A stretch of 24,472 nt of DNA. Origin: Nemertoderma westbladi (Eukaryota > Xenacoelomorpha > Nemertodermatida > Nemertodermatidae). The stretch lies in contig JAUCBJ010001389.1 in assembly GCA_032718475.1 (NCBI GenBank), positions 1 through 24,472 of the forward strand, in the 5' to 3' direction. The first letter of the stretch is position 1, and every line of letters starts with the position of its first letter. Shown one piece after another: positions 1-9,096 of the stretch. Below the pieces are notes generated by a model. It did not search any database. It was not told the origin of the DNA and saw only the letters and a program-made list of their open reading frames with translations. Position numbers and translations under genes: made by a program.

Positions 1-139
1 TCTGAATGTGCTTTTGTCTATGTAAGTCTGCATGTGCTTTGTATGTACATTTTATTAACTGTATGTCTTATTGCTGTATTGCCTACCTATCATGAATATG
101 GAAACATAGTGCAGAATTGCTTGACTCTGTATTTTCAAT
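1..139 (+). mobile_element. Tail of a BEL/Pao 3' LTR (copy 1, partial)
   Basis: These bases equal 7494-7632, which lie just downstream of the BEL/Pao pol frame and so probably belong to its 3' LTR. Only the LTR's right part is in the window here. The right boundary is not resolved: no matching 5' LTR or target duplication is visible, so the end is placed where the minus-strand zinc-finger coding signal begins. It implies that a BEL/Pao pol sequence also lies immediately left of the window. Confidence 0.4.
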
Positions 140-757
140 TTTCTTCTGCTTGATTAGACTGCAATTCTCAACAAATTCTTTATTACAATAACCGCAATTA
201 TAATTTACATTTTTGTGGATTGAGTCGAAATGTTGTTTTAGAACGTTTTTTCTAACAAATGATTTTCCACAATCAAAGCAGGTATACTTCAGTACTTAAT
301 ATCTTTATGGATGAAGTCGATATGCATCTTAACAGAACTCTTCTTTAGAAACAGACTCTCACAATAATCGCATTTATACTTAGTGGTCTCTGTTGTTGTA
401 CAACTGATTGACGGTTCAGTCGCGTGGCAATGATCAACGTTGTTACCCGAAGTACCAGCAACATTACATTGTTCATTACGTTGTACCGTTTTTCGACCAC
501 AAAAGAATCTCCAGATGGTTCATAAGAAATATCTTCGTCATCTAGAACTGGGACAGCATTTGCTGCACCGAACAAATGATGTTGTGATCTACGATGGTTG
601 ATGATCCGTAAACGCAGTTCTCTTGTTTAATTTCCTAGGGATAGGGTGTGAAGTCTGTTGGTTCATTCTTCACAATTGTAGATTCTGTTGGTTCTTTCTT
701 TATAATTATACCAGAACCAAATGATTTATCATTCAATACAATATGTTGTTGATTCAT
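137..757 (-). pseudogene. Broken C2H2 zinc-finger gene, minus strand (copy 1)
   Basis: Reading the minus strand from an ATG at 757-755 gives an acidic/SUMO-type N-terminus with two KKEP/KNEP-like motifs, then an in-frame TAG (637-635). After further frame changes come C2H2 fingers. One spans about 378-307 (C-x2-C-x12-H-x4-H). A second has its first Cys codon at 280-278 and its last His near 217-215. A third starts at Cys 196-194 and loses its histidines. Between the first two fingers an 8-bp duplication (285-297, AAGTACTGAAGTA) shifts the frame and creates a TGA at 291-289. The linkers KDIKY and KNVNY and the 28-residue period match the intact gene at 16729-18096, so this is a dead paralogue from the same family. 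Its 3' end appears cut by the neighbouring LTR. Confidence 0.85.
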
Positions 758-1034
758 TATCAAATCTTTAATAAATAGTTATCAATAAATTGTATATATT
801 AGTGTGGAATTAATTTCACACTACACTTACTTAATCACCAGGCAGATATAATATCTAACTTTATATCGCAATGCGAAATTTAAAACACCACCACCCCCCA
901 ACCCCCCCCCCCCCCCCCCCCCTCCTCTAGCTTTAAGCAAACCTATCAACCCTCTCGAAATCTATATATTGCAGGAATCAATAAGTCTCACATGACCTCC
1001 TTCTCAGATCAAACTTGAGAGAGCTTAAAAAATA
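758..1034. other. Non-coding spacer with long C-run
   Basis: The 277 bases between the broken zinc-finger gene and the SINE hold no recognisable gene. The notable part is a C-rich stretch at about 886-922 ending in 21 consecutive C, one base shorter than in the other copy. It may contain the 5' flank of the broken gene. Confidence 0.6.
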
Positions 1035-1456
1035 AGTTATCTATCTATTTTAATATTTTCCTCGGCCGTTAGGCCAGGGATTACGTACAAAGCCTGACAA
1101 CTTATTTTCTTACAGTGCGGTCCCCCCAGAACTATATGAATTCCTTTTAGTTAGTTTCAGTTAGTCTTTTAGTTGGTAGCGTTAGTTTCAGAGAGGGAGG
1201 GGGGGGGGTGTTATATTGACCACTATCCCCCTCGGGGTTTAAGGGGAATACCGGGGAAACTTAACATGCTGACATGGGCAGAAACTCCAGTACTAATTTA
1301 GCTACCATTTAAGGATGCAAGGCAGAGATGCCTCGCTAAACCCTTCAAAGCATTCGTGACGAAACGAAAACTACATTGGCCCCCAGTCCGGGGTTGAACG
1401 CACAACCTCCTTGAGATGTGGATTCAATATAACCACTACACAAAGGTATGGGCTCT
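1035..1456 (-). mobile_element. tRNA-derived SINE (copy 1)
   Basis: On the minus strand the segment starts with a tRNA-like head: an A-box-like stretch TTTGTGTAGTGGTTA (1444-1430) and a B-box-like stretch GTGCGTTCAACCC (1403-1391), spaced as in a tRNA gene. About 330 bases of body follow, including a G/C run at 1196-1208, ending in a short A/T-rich tail with ATAGATAG at about 1050-1037. This is the usual plan of a tRNA-derived SINE transcribed by RNA polymerase III from its internal promoter and moved by LINE proteins. I cannot name the family, and the ends are approximate because no clear target duplication was found. The tRNA-like part is not folded well enough to be called a working tRNA gene. 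Confidence 0.7.
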
Positions 1457-1486
1457 GAACCAAGGTGGAACAAGTGTCAGATACCG

Positions 1487-1506
1487 TCAGATCAGATCAG
1501 ATCAGA
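1487..1506 (+). repeat. TCAGA pentanucleotide microsatellite
   Basis: Four perfect tandem copies of TCAGA lie next to the 5' side of the SINE. The same four copies occur at 8981-9000 in the other duplication copy. Confidence 0.9.
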
Positions 1507-1713
1507 TAAGGGCAGACGTTTTAGCCATCCTACACAACCTAAGATTTTGTTTACCTTACAATTTTCTAGGCATATACATTATACAATTTTTTTACAAAGT
1601 AACCTGACTTCCTGACTGCAGACAGGCAGACCTAGTGCAGTACCGGTAGTGTGTAACTTCTGAACTTAGTTGGTTAGTTCTGTGGTTGGTCACAGACTGT
1701 GACTCACAGTAAT

Positions 1714-2561
1714 CTGGTAATTAGGGCTCGATCGGAGTTGGGATTTGGCCGGAGCCGGAGCAGGAGCCGGAGTTGGACAATTTGGCCGGAGCCGGAGCAG
1801 GAGCCGGAGTTTTTCAAAAATTTTAAAAATTTAATTATTTATTTAAAAAAAAATAAAGTTTGGTTATCGTTCGCCAATCGCTCATAATCAATCATACTGT
1901 CAGACTGTAGGTATAATTAATTTCATAATTTATAGATTTACGAATTTTCAATTTAAAATTTAAGTAATTAATTTATCACTGTATCATGGACAGACGGCCT
2001 GACGCTGACGGCGACGGCCTGACGGCTAAAAATTACCTACAGTACCTACCTCCCTAACTGTCTAACTGTGGTAGAGGTTGGAGGTGTGTACTGTAGGTAG
2101 CCTACCGTACGTGTACCAGTAGGCCTACTGCAGTACAGTACTGTGCAGTATGCTGGCATGACAGCAGTAAATTGCTGCAGTGGTACTGTCTGACAATCAG
2201 ACAGTGTACAATCATAGCATTTACAATTTTTTAAAGTAGGGCCTATCTGTAATCAGGTAATAGTCTGCTAGTCAGCTAGCTGGCCAGTACCAGTACTGCA
2301 GTACAGTCAGTCAGTCATTGACTTTAAGTAAATACTGCAGTATTATCAGATTATACTTGATATTGAAGCTGTAGGCCCTACTACAGTACTTATAGTGTTA
2401 AATAATTGTTCAGATTAGAATATGCACGAAATATAATACTTTATTAAAAAATTAACTCCGGCAATATTTTTACCGGAGCCGGAGCAGGAGCCGGAGGTGC
2501 CAAAATCCGGCCGGAGCCGGAGGCCGGACTGCCGGAGCTCCGATCGAGCCCTACTGGTAAT
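1714..2561. mobile_element. hAT-type non-autonomous transposon with 8-bp TSD (copy 1)
   Basis: An 832-bp element (1722-2553) starts TAGGGCTCGATCGGAG and ends in its inverted counterpart CTCCGATCGAGCCCTA. It is flanked by the 8-bp direct repeat CTGGTAAT at 1714-1721 and 2554-2561. An 8-bp duplication plus short inverted termini is the mark of the hAT superfamily. Both subterminal regions are packed with GGAGCC/GGAGCA hexamers in mirror orientation, probably transposase-binding repeats. The interior is AT-rich with many GTAC-type small palindromes and no transposase frame, so it must be moved in trans. Relative to copy 2 it has one extra hexamer and 2 extra bases. Confidence 0.9.
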
Positions 2562-2708
2562 TGAGTAATATGACAATGATTGACATGGTTAGAGTTACAT
2601 TTCTACAGTTTTAATTAGAGGTGAGGCCGTCACTTCTGTAACCTGCGACGCTACGAGTTTCATACAGTTGGCCCTATCTGCCTATAGGCCTACTGCATAC
2701 AGCTAGGC

Positions 2709-4785
2709 CAAGGACTACTGAAGCAAGGACTGGCACACGGTAAATCCAGACTTCGCTAGCGAAGGCCATGTTGTTTATGTTACCGGCGGTAACCAGTTTC
2801 AATGATAAACATCAGAACATACACATTTCTGGGGTGAAAAATTATGTAGAATCTATTTCTTGTATTAGTTTTTCAATTCTGCAATTACCTGTTGCTTTCA
2901 TGTTTCATTTTAATGTTTCTTAATAATGTAGAGTAGCTGTATAGTGTATATCTGTATAGGCCCTACTGGTATAGGCCTAATTCAAGTAATCCTCCGAAGT
3001 GGCATAGCACAGTCAGACAGTAGCACAAGCATGTACCAACGACATTTCGCCACACCGTCAGACCGTAACTACTAATTTGATTATTAGTAAATGGATTGCC
3101 ACATTGATCGGATCGCCTTTCTCGAACAGTCTAAGGGTGAAGGTGAAGGGTAGAAAACGGTAATCTGTATCACCCACTGGCAGACTGCGAGAGTTTCCCG
3201 AGGATGTTCCGCAAATCAAGGTAGCCGGTTCGGTTCCCGGTTGGGTCGTTGCATTGAAACCAACTGTTACACCAAATGAATTTCCCAGAATACCAGCAAC
3301 CTGTATACCTTCGACGCCACGTCAAACTCCGTCTGTTGAAGAACGACAGATTAGCTCATTGAACTCTAAGGACTTCTGGACTTGGTAGCTGGGTTCGTTG
3401 AATTTGATGCTGGGATCTACGGATCTACTCCTGGCATCTGGGTGCACGATCTACTATGGACTGCAGATCGTCTGTCGTTGCGTCACTGCCTGGGACCAAA
3501 TAACCAACTGTCCATTGGTCGCAATTGAGATAACGCAATTCTGCAATTGAGAGAAGTTGTGGCAACGGTGAAAAGAGACACAGATCCACGAAGCGCTATA
3601 GGGTACCTCCAGAAGGCCCGCGAACTTATTTGGAAGGTCGTCGACTCTGGGAATTCGAAACAACAGAGTCAGTTGGAGTACATTGTTCAAAGACATACTC
3701 AACAAAGGTTTATTATATGGTCGCATCGCAATCCAAGGCTATTCATTAACCCTATCTGGCCCGGGCCATTTTACAACGTAAGAAATAAATTTCAAAAATT
3801 TAAATTAAAGTTTCATTAATTATTAAATTAATTAATTAAAATTAAAATAAATTTCAAACGCCAAAAATCGAATTTGGTTGGATAATACGATATTTTTGAG
3901 TGTCATATTCGTGTTCAGCGCCCCAGAAAACCCATAATGTCCAAAAATCAGGTTGATTTGGTGATGATTTTTGATTATGAAATTTGTGCTGCTTTGTATT
4001 TTCGTGCCGCACATTGACACATATCCAAAATTACCATAATCAACAATGTACGATATATTTCAGTGTCATATTCATGATCAACATCACAAAAAACCTATAT
4101 GATCATAAAATCAATTTGATTGATTTTGTGTTGTGGTGATTCTTCATTATCATATTTGCGCTACTTGTTTATTTTGTGCCTCAGAGGCCACATTCAAAAT
4201 TGCCATTTGAAAAGCAAAGTTACTTAATCTATTTAATTAATAAAGAGCCCATATCAGGGCCATTGATGTGTTTTCTGGAGTGGGAATATTTGGTCGGCAA
4301 TCATAATAATAAATAATATAAATAATAACTGAATAATGTAATAACATAGGCCTAATAACATAATACTGTAATAAGCACCTGATAGTAATAAAAAGTACGG
4401 TATTATATAAAGTGATAATATAAAATACCTAAATAAGGCCTATAAAGTAATTATAAAATAATGAAATTTGTTGTGCATCTTTAAACAAATAATAAAATAA
4501 TAGATATAAAGTAAATAACGGCACCTGATAATGAAGGACTTCAAAAGGACATAACAGCATAACGAAAGGGACTACATAATTTATAAACACAAAAAAATAT
4601 AGAAAATAATACATGAAAGCAACAGATAATTGAAAAACTAATACCAGAAATAGATTCTCCATAATTTTTAACCCCAGAATGTGTATGTTTATCATTCAAA
4701 TTGGGTACAGGTAACATAAACAACATGGCCTTCGCTAGTGAGGTCTGGATTTACCATATGCCAGTCCTTGCTTCAGTAGTCCTTG
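2709..4785. mobile_element. 2.1-kb foldback element with about 200-bp inverted arms (copy 1)
   Basis: The left arm (2709-2910, starting CAAGGACTACTGAAGCAAGG) is matched in reverse complement by the right arm (4601-4785). The match is imperfect but continuous, through the CTAGCGAAGGCCATGTTG core and a GTTGCTTTCATG inner part. No transposase is evident inside. There are two short codon-like open stretches (3164-3388 and about 3547-3780) and an imperfect tandem duplication (3889-4205). Long arms with non-coding filling fit a foldback or non-autonomous DNA transposon. No flanking duplication could be fixed, so the superfamily is open. The left arm carries 8 bases (within AACATCAGAACAT) that the right arm lacks, at the site where copy 2 has an insertion. 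Confidence 0.8.
3889..4205. repeat. Imperfect tandem duplication, period about 163 bp (copy 1)
   Basis: Two diverged units begin near 3889 and 4052. They share AGTGTCATATTC at the start, a central part on a 'TGATTATGAAATTTG...GCTACTTTG' theme, and CCAAAATTACC/TCAAAATTGCC at the end. They lie inside the foldback element and probably arose within it before the large duplication, because both copies carry both units. Confidence 0.7.
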
Positions 4786-5506
4786 AGCTAGGCCTAGAAA
4801 ATCTGTCTACCAAACAGATTTTTCCCGAAATTTAATAGGCCTACAATATACAACTGTTGCCTAAACTGCTAAACCACACTAACAATTTTCAGCTGAACAG
4901 TGTTAATTTTTTGTCACCTATTAATTAATATAATAGCTGAATAATAGGTAGTCAGGTAGTATACCGTAATACAATGTTCGATACTTACTTATATATTCCA
5001 CTACTTTTACGTACTTACGGTACCGGACCGGTTTGCATTGCATAGTATTAGTACAGGTAGTATTACAAGGTGTAGTATTAATTTATATTTAATGACCCAT
5101 CTTCCCACTTCCCATTTTGTACTTATTAGTTGCTAGTTATGTCGTTATGGTCATTGAAATATCTGAATATAGGTGGTGTACCGAGCACCGCAGACAACAC
5201 ACATTAATTATTTTATCTACAAGTACAGTACAGATGTACCTACGTCAGTACGTCTGTACGTTATCCAGTATTTCAGCATTAAGGAATATCTAATTTAACC
5301 TAAATTTTTTAGACACTGTTGTACAGTATTTACACTTAGGCGTACCTACCTATATCTAAATTACTATATTTAAGTCTATCGGTAGGCCTATCTGCCTATA
5401 CTACTATATTGTGTGTAAAGCCCGGTTCAAAGGTACACTTCAGTGACAGCGCTGTTTAATATTAAGATTTTAATTTGCAAAGATGATTTATTTATGAAAT
5501 TAAAAG
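4786..5506 (+). other. 5' flank of the zinc-finger gene (copy 1)
   Basis: These 721 bases hold no gene. They precede the zinc-finger start codon and are duplicated at 16008-16728, so they probably carry its promoter, although I see no clear TATA box or other core element near the start. A small perfect stem, AAAATCTGT/ACAGATTTT with a 7-base loop, lies at 4798-4822. Several GTAC-rich palindromic stretches occur around 5220-5265. Confidence 0.5.
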
Positions 5507-5686
5507 ATGTCGTATACTAATAGTACCCTGAAAACAAGCTCCGAACAATTTCTTGAGATTAAACATCTTTCGGAAGACACAAACTTTTCTATGTCAGTTT
5601 CTAGATCAACAGAATCCCGTGAAGTACCACTTAACGGTAGACCTAATAATTCAGAAATCAACAATAAAGGCGTGGAGGTAAAATGA
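5507..5686 (+). pseudogene. Zinc-finger gene cut after codon 59 (copy 1)
   Basis: The frame starts with the same ATG and 5' flank as the intact gene at 16729 and encodes the same first 59 residues. At 5685/5686 the sequence switches from zinc-finger to BEL/Pao, and the join creates a TGA at 5684-5686. All ten fingers and the second half of the acidic N-terminal region are missing, so it cannot bind DNA as the parent does. An in-frame TAA at 5501-5503 and an A at position -3 of the ATG support the start. The BEL/Pao frame that follows is in the same phase, so only this one stop separates the two. Confidence 0.85.
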
Positions 5687-7363
5687 CTTCGAGTAGTAGC
5701 ATACATTTTGCGATTTATTACGAAACATACACGTAGTTCACTTATAATTGAAGCTGAGGAAATGAATTTATCTGAACTTTATCTTATTCGATCTCTTCAA
5801 GCTTCAGCCTTTGCAGATGTTTATGAATATGTTGCAACTAATCGTCAACTTGAACGAATTGAAGATTTAAGTAGCCATGTCAAATTACATCATGAGCGAA
5901 GTCCACCCATTGTAAAGCAACTTGGGTTATGCATGGATAAACATGGCTGTATTTGTCTTGCCGGGAGAGTAAAGATAGATCATAGGTATACATTACCTTT
6001 ACTGCTTCCTAAAGATCATTATGTCACAAAACTTATTATTCGACATGTACATGAAACAAACTTACATGCAGGTGTTAGTTCTACATTAGTAGCTTTTCGA
6101 CAGAAATATTGGGTAGCCAGCTCAAGACAACAAGTGAGAAAAACAATCCATCCATGCATTATATGTTCTAAAGTTATAGGGAAACCCTTTCCCTTGCCAC
6201 CAACTCCATCCTTACCATATTTTCGTATTGATGCTGATGTACCTTACTCTGCTGTTGGGATGGATTACACGGGACATTTATGGATAATAAATGATCTTAT
6301 TAATAGAGAGAAATTAAAAGTTTATGTTTGCCTATTTACTTGTTGTTCAACACGACATATTAATTTAGAACTAGCTAATGATTTATCAGCTGACGCCTTT
6401 CTTCAATGTTTTAGACGTCATTGTGCTGTATATTCTACCCCATCATTATGTATTTCTGATAATGCTTCAAACTTCGTAGCTGGTAATGATGAGATCAGCG
6501 AACTCTACAATACCTTAGATAAGGAGGATACTATTAATAGCATGAAAGATATATGTGATGCAAACAAAGTAAAGTTATATTTCTGCAAAAGAAGAATACG
6601 GTTTCATCACATACCAAAGAGAGCCCCATGGTGGGGTGGGTTGTGGGAAATTCTTGTTGGCCTTGTAAAGACTGTACTCAAGAAAATTCTAAGATCATCA
6701 TTTTTGACATTTAATGAACTGGAAACTGTGCTAAAAGAATGTCAAGCAGTGATTAATGATAGACCACTATACTATATATCTTCAGATATTGACTATCCCC
6801 AACCAATATGTCCTTCCGAACTTGTATTTGGAAAGCGTATTACAGGATTACCTCATCCACATGTTGAATTAGATGATATACTTGACCCTAGTTTTGGTGT
6901 AGACAAAACAACAATTAATCAGGCCCATGATAGACGCTCCCTCCTCCATAACCAATTTGTAACACGTTTCAAGAAAGAGTATTTGGAAATGTTAAGAGAT
7001 AAACATATATCCCAATACAAAAAGGTATCATCCTACCAGTCACGTATTGATGTTGGACAAGTAGTTCAAATACATAGTGACACACCAAGAGTCAACTGGA
7101 AGTTAGCAATTGTAGAGCAGTTAATGAAAGGTCCGGACGGAGAAACAAGAGCTGCTATAATACATACGGCAAATGGTAAAACCAACCGTCCAATTTCTAA
7201 ACTATACCCACTGGAGCTTAGTGTAAGCAATATAGGGGACTTTAGAAAGAAAGAAACCCTTGAACCCCAAGATAAAGATATACGTAGAAGTACTAGAAAT
7301 GCAGCTGCTAGAGCCACTGAAAGAATCAAGGAGCAGCTTCAAGATGGCCCGGGAGAATGTTGA
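5687..7363 (+). mobile_element. BEL/Pao retrotransposon pol fragment: integrase + DUF5641, 5'-truncated
   Basis: An open frame from 5687 encodes the C-terminal part of a BEL/Pao polyprotein. Numbering from the codon at 5708 as 1: the region before it reads LRVVAYILRF, the conserved stretch upstream of integrase in this clade. An HHCC zinc domain follows (about H115/H120 with C150, C153). The integrase core has its three acidic residues in place: D186 in GMDYTG, D251 in ISDNAS, E314 in GGLWE. A DUF5641-type C-terminal domain covers about residues 448-505, ending RPISKLYPLEL. The product would join retrotransposon cDNA to host DNA. Gag, protease, reverse transcriptase and RNase H are absent because the duplication junction cuts the element at 5686. 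No in-frame stop or frameshift is visible, so the fragment is young. The first ATG is at 5762; translation from an upstream start would have to cross the TGA at 5684. Confidence 0.92.
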
Positions 7364-7632
7364 AAATATATTAGACTGTGGTGATGGGAATGTTAACCAT
7401 ACTGTATCTATAAAATATATTCCCTTTGGGATCTAAGTTCTTATCTTTTAGTTGTACCGGTACTCTGTACTGTACTGCTTTCTTATATATATATCTGAAT
7501 GTGCTTTTGTCTATGTAAGTCTGCATGTGCTTTGTATGTACATTTTATTAACTGTATGTCTTATTGCTGTATTGCCTACCTATCATGAATATGGAAACAT
7601 AGTGCAGAATTGCTTGACTCTGTATTTTCAAT
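7358..7632 (+). mobile_element. Probable BEL/Pao 3' LTR
   Basis: The pol frame ends in a purine-rich run (GGGAGAA, 7351-7357, a possible polypurine tract). It is followed at once by TGTTGAAAATA, a typical LTR start that overlaps the stop codon. A TATATATATAT stretch at about 7483-7493 could serve as TATA box. The right end is set only approximately, near the point where the minus-strand zinc-finger coding begins, because no 5' LTR is in view. Confidence 0.5.
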
Positions 7633-8250
7633 TTTCTTCTGCTTGATTAGACTGCAATTCTCAACAAATTCTTTATTACAATAACCGCAATTATAATTTA
7701 CATTTTTGTGGATTGAGTCGAAATGTTGTTTTAGAACGTTTTTTCTAACAAATGATTTTCCACAATCAAAGCAGGTATACTTCAGTACTTAATATCTTTA
7801 TGGATGAAGTCGATATGCATCTTAACAGAACTCTTCTTTAGAAACAGACTCTCACAATAATCGCATTTATACTTAGTGGTCTCTGTTGTTGTACAACTGA
7901 TTGACGGTTCAGTCGCGTGGCAATGATCAACGTTGTTACCCGAAGTACCAGCAACATTACATTGTTCATTACGTTGTACCGTTTTTCGACCACAAAAGAA
8001 TCTCCAGATGGTTCATAAGAAATATCTTCGTCATCTAGAACTGGGACAGCATTTGCTGCACCGAACAAATGATGTTGTGATCTACGATGGTTGATGATCC
8101 GTAAACGCAGTTCTCTTGTTTAATTTCCTAGGGATAGGGTGTGAAGTCTGTTGGTTCATTCTTCACAATTGTAGATTCTGTTGGTTCTTTCTTTATAATT
8201 ATACCAGAACCAAATGATTTATCATTCAATACAATATGTTGTTGATTCAT
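7630..8250 (-). pseudogene. Broken C2H2 zinc-finger gene, minus strand (copy 2)
   Basis: This is the duplicate of 137-757 at offset 7493. It has the same ATG (8250-8248), the same TAG (8130-8128), the same 8-bp duplication between fingers (7778-7790) and the same loss of the third finger's histidines. All disabling changes therefore predate the large duplication. Confidence 0.85.
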
Positions 8251-8528
8251 TATCAAATCTTTAATAAATAGTTATCAATAAATTGTATATATTAGTGTGG
8301 AATTAATTTCACACTACACTTACTTAATCACCAGGCAGATATAATATCTAACTTTATATCGCAATGCGAAATTTAAAACACCACCACCCCCCAACCCCCC
8401 CCCCCCCCCCCCCCCCTCCTCTAGCTTTAAGCAAACCTATCAACCCTCTCGAAATCTATATATTGCAGGAATCAATAAGTCTCACATGACCTCCTTCTCA
8501 GATCAAACTTGAGAGAGCTTAAAAAATA

Positions 8529-8950
8529 AGTTATCTATCTATTTTAATATTTTCCTCGGCCGTTAGGCCAGGGATTACGTACAAAGCCTGACAACTTATT
8601 TTCTTACAGTGCGGTCCCCCCAGAACTATATGAATTCCTTTTAGTTAGTTTCAGTTAGTCTTTTAGTTGGTAGCGTTAGTTTCAGAGAGGGAGGGGGGGG
8701 GGTGTTATATTGACCACTATCCCCCTCGGGGTTTAAGGGGAATACCGGGGAAACTTAACATGCTGACATGGGCAGAAACTCCAGTACTAATTTAGCTACC
8801 ATTTAAGGATGCAAGGCAGAGATGCCTCGCTAAACCCTTCAAAGCATTCGTGACGAAACGAAAACTACATTGGCCCCCAGTCCGGGGTTGAACGCACAAC
8901 CTCCTTGAGATGTGGATTCAATATAACCACTACACAAAGGTATGGGCTCT
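8529..8950 (-). mobile_element. tRNA-derived SINE (copy 2)
   Basis: Duplicate of 1035-1456 at offset 7494, with the same A-box-like (8938-8924) and B-box-like (8897-8885) stretches and the same AT-rich tail. Confidence 0.7.
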
Positions 8951-9096
8951 GAACCAAGGTGGAACAAGTGTCAGATACCGTCAGATCAGATCAGATCAGA
9001 TAAGGGCAGACGTTTTAGCCATCCTACACAACCTAAGATTTTGTTTACCTTACAATTTTCTAGGCATATACATTATACAATTTTTTTACAAAGTAA

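Larger units (their letters stand above)
1..5685. repeat. Large direct duplication, copy 1 (left edge off window)
   Basis: This block recurs in the same orientation at 7494-16907. The offset is 7493 up to a C-run near 901, then 7494 to about 1601, 9639-9631 over the hAT element, and 11222 from 2820 to 5685. The last 2.9 kb shows no net length change, and the short open frames I compared translate identically. Differences seen: one C in the C-run (21 versus 22), a G/T change at 1701 versus 11340, a 6-bp and a 2-bp difference in GGAGCC-rich parts, and two large insertions in copy 2. Homology reaches the first base of the window, so the true left edge lies outside. This copy ends sharply at 5685, inside a zinc-finger reading frame. 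Confidence 0.95.

Noticed and set aside
345-575. 76-codon minus-strand frame (and its copy at 7838-8068) as an independent small gene
   Set aside because: It is a segment of the broken zinc-finger gene read partly out of frame; the true N-terminus and fingers lie in adjacent frames.
1391-1456. A functional tRNA gene at the A/B-box sequence
   Set aside because: The stretch lacks a well-paired acceptor stem, is followed by a long body with an AT-rich tail, and behaves as the head of a SINE.
3454-3819. Overlapping 90-codon frames on both strands (also at 14676-15041) as genes
   Set aside because: They lie inside a foldback element, overlap antisense, one starts without ATG, and neither contains a recognisable domain. 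They are at most remnants.
4429-4726. Hydrophobic minus-strand frames of 88 and 61 codons as membrane peptides
   Set aside because: They arise from AT-rich sequence and partly from the foldback arm, overlap each other in different frames, and show no homologous feature.
5708-5710. TTG at 5708 as the natural start of the integrase protein
   Set aside because: The frame is open back to 5687 and encodes conserved BEL/Pao residues before 5708; the fragment is an internal piece of a polyprotein with no start of its own.
1-9095. Positions 1-1600 and 7494-9095 as the two LTRs of one 7.5-kb element
   Set aside because: The similarity continues far beyond 1.6 kb, through the hAT and foldback elements to the zinc-finger start; the gap at 9.1 kb is only an insertion. 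The repeats are a block duplication, not LTRs.
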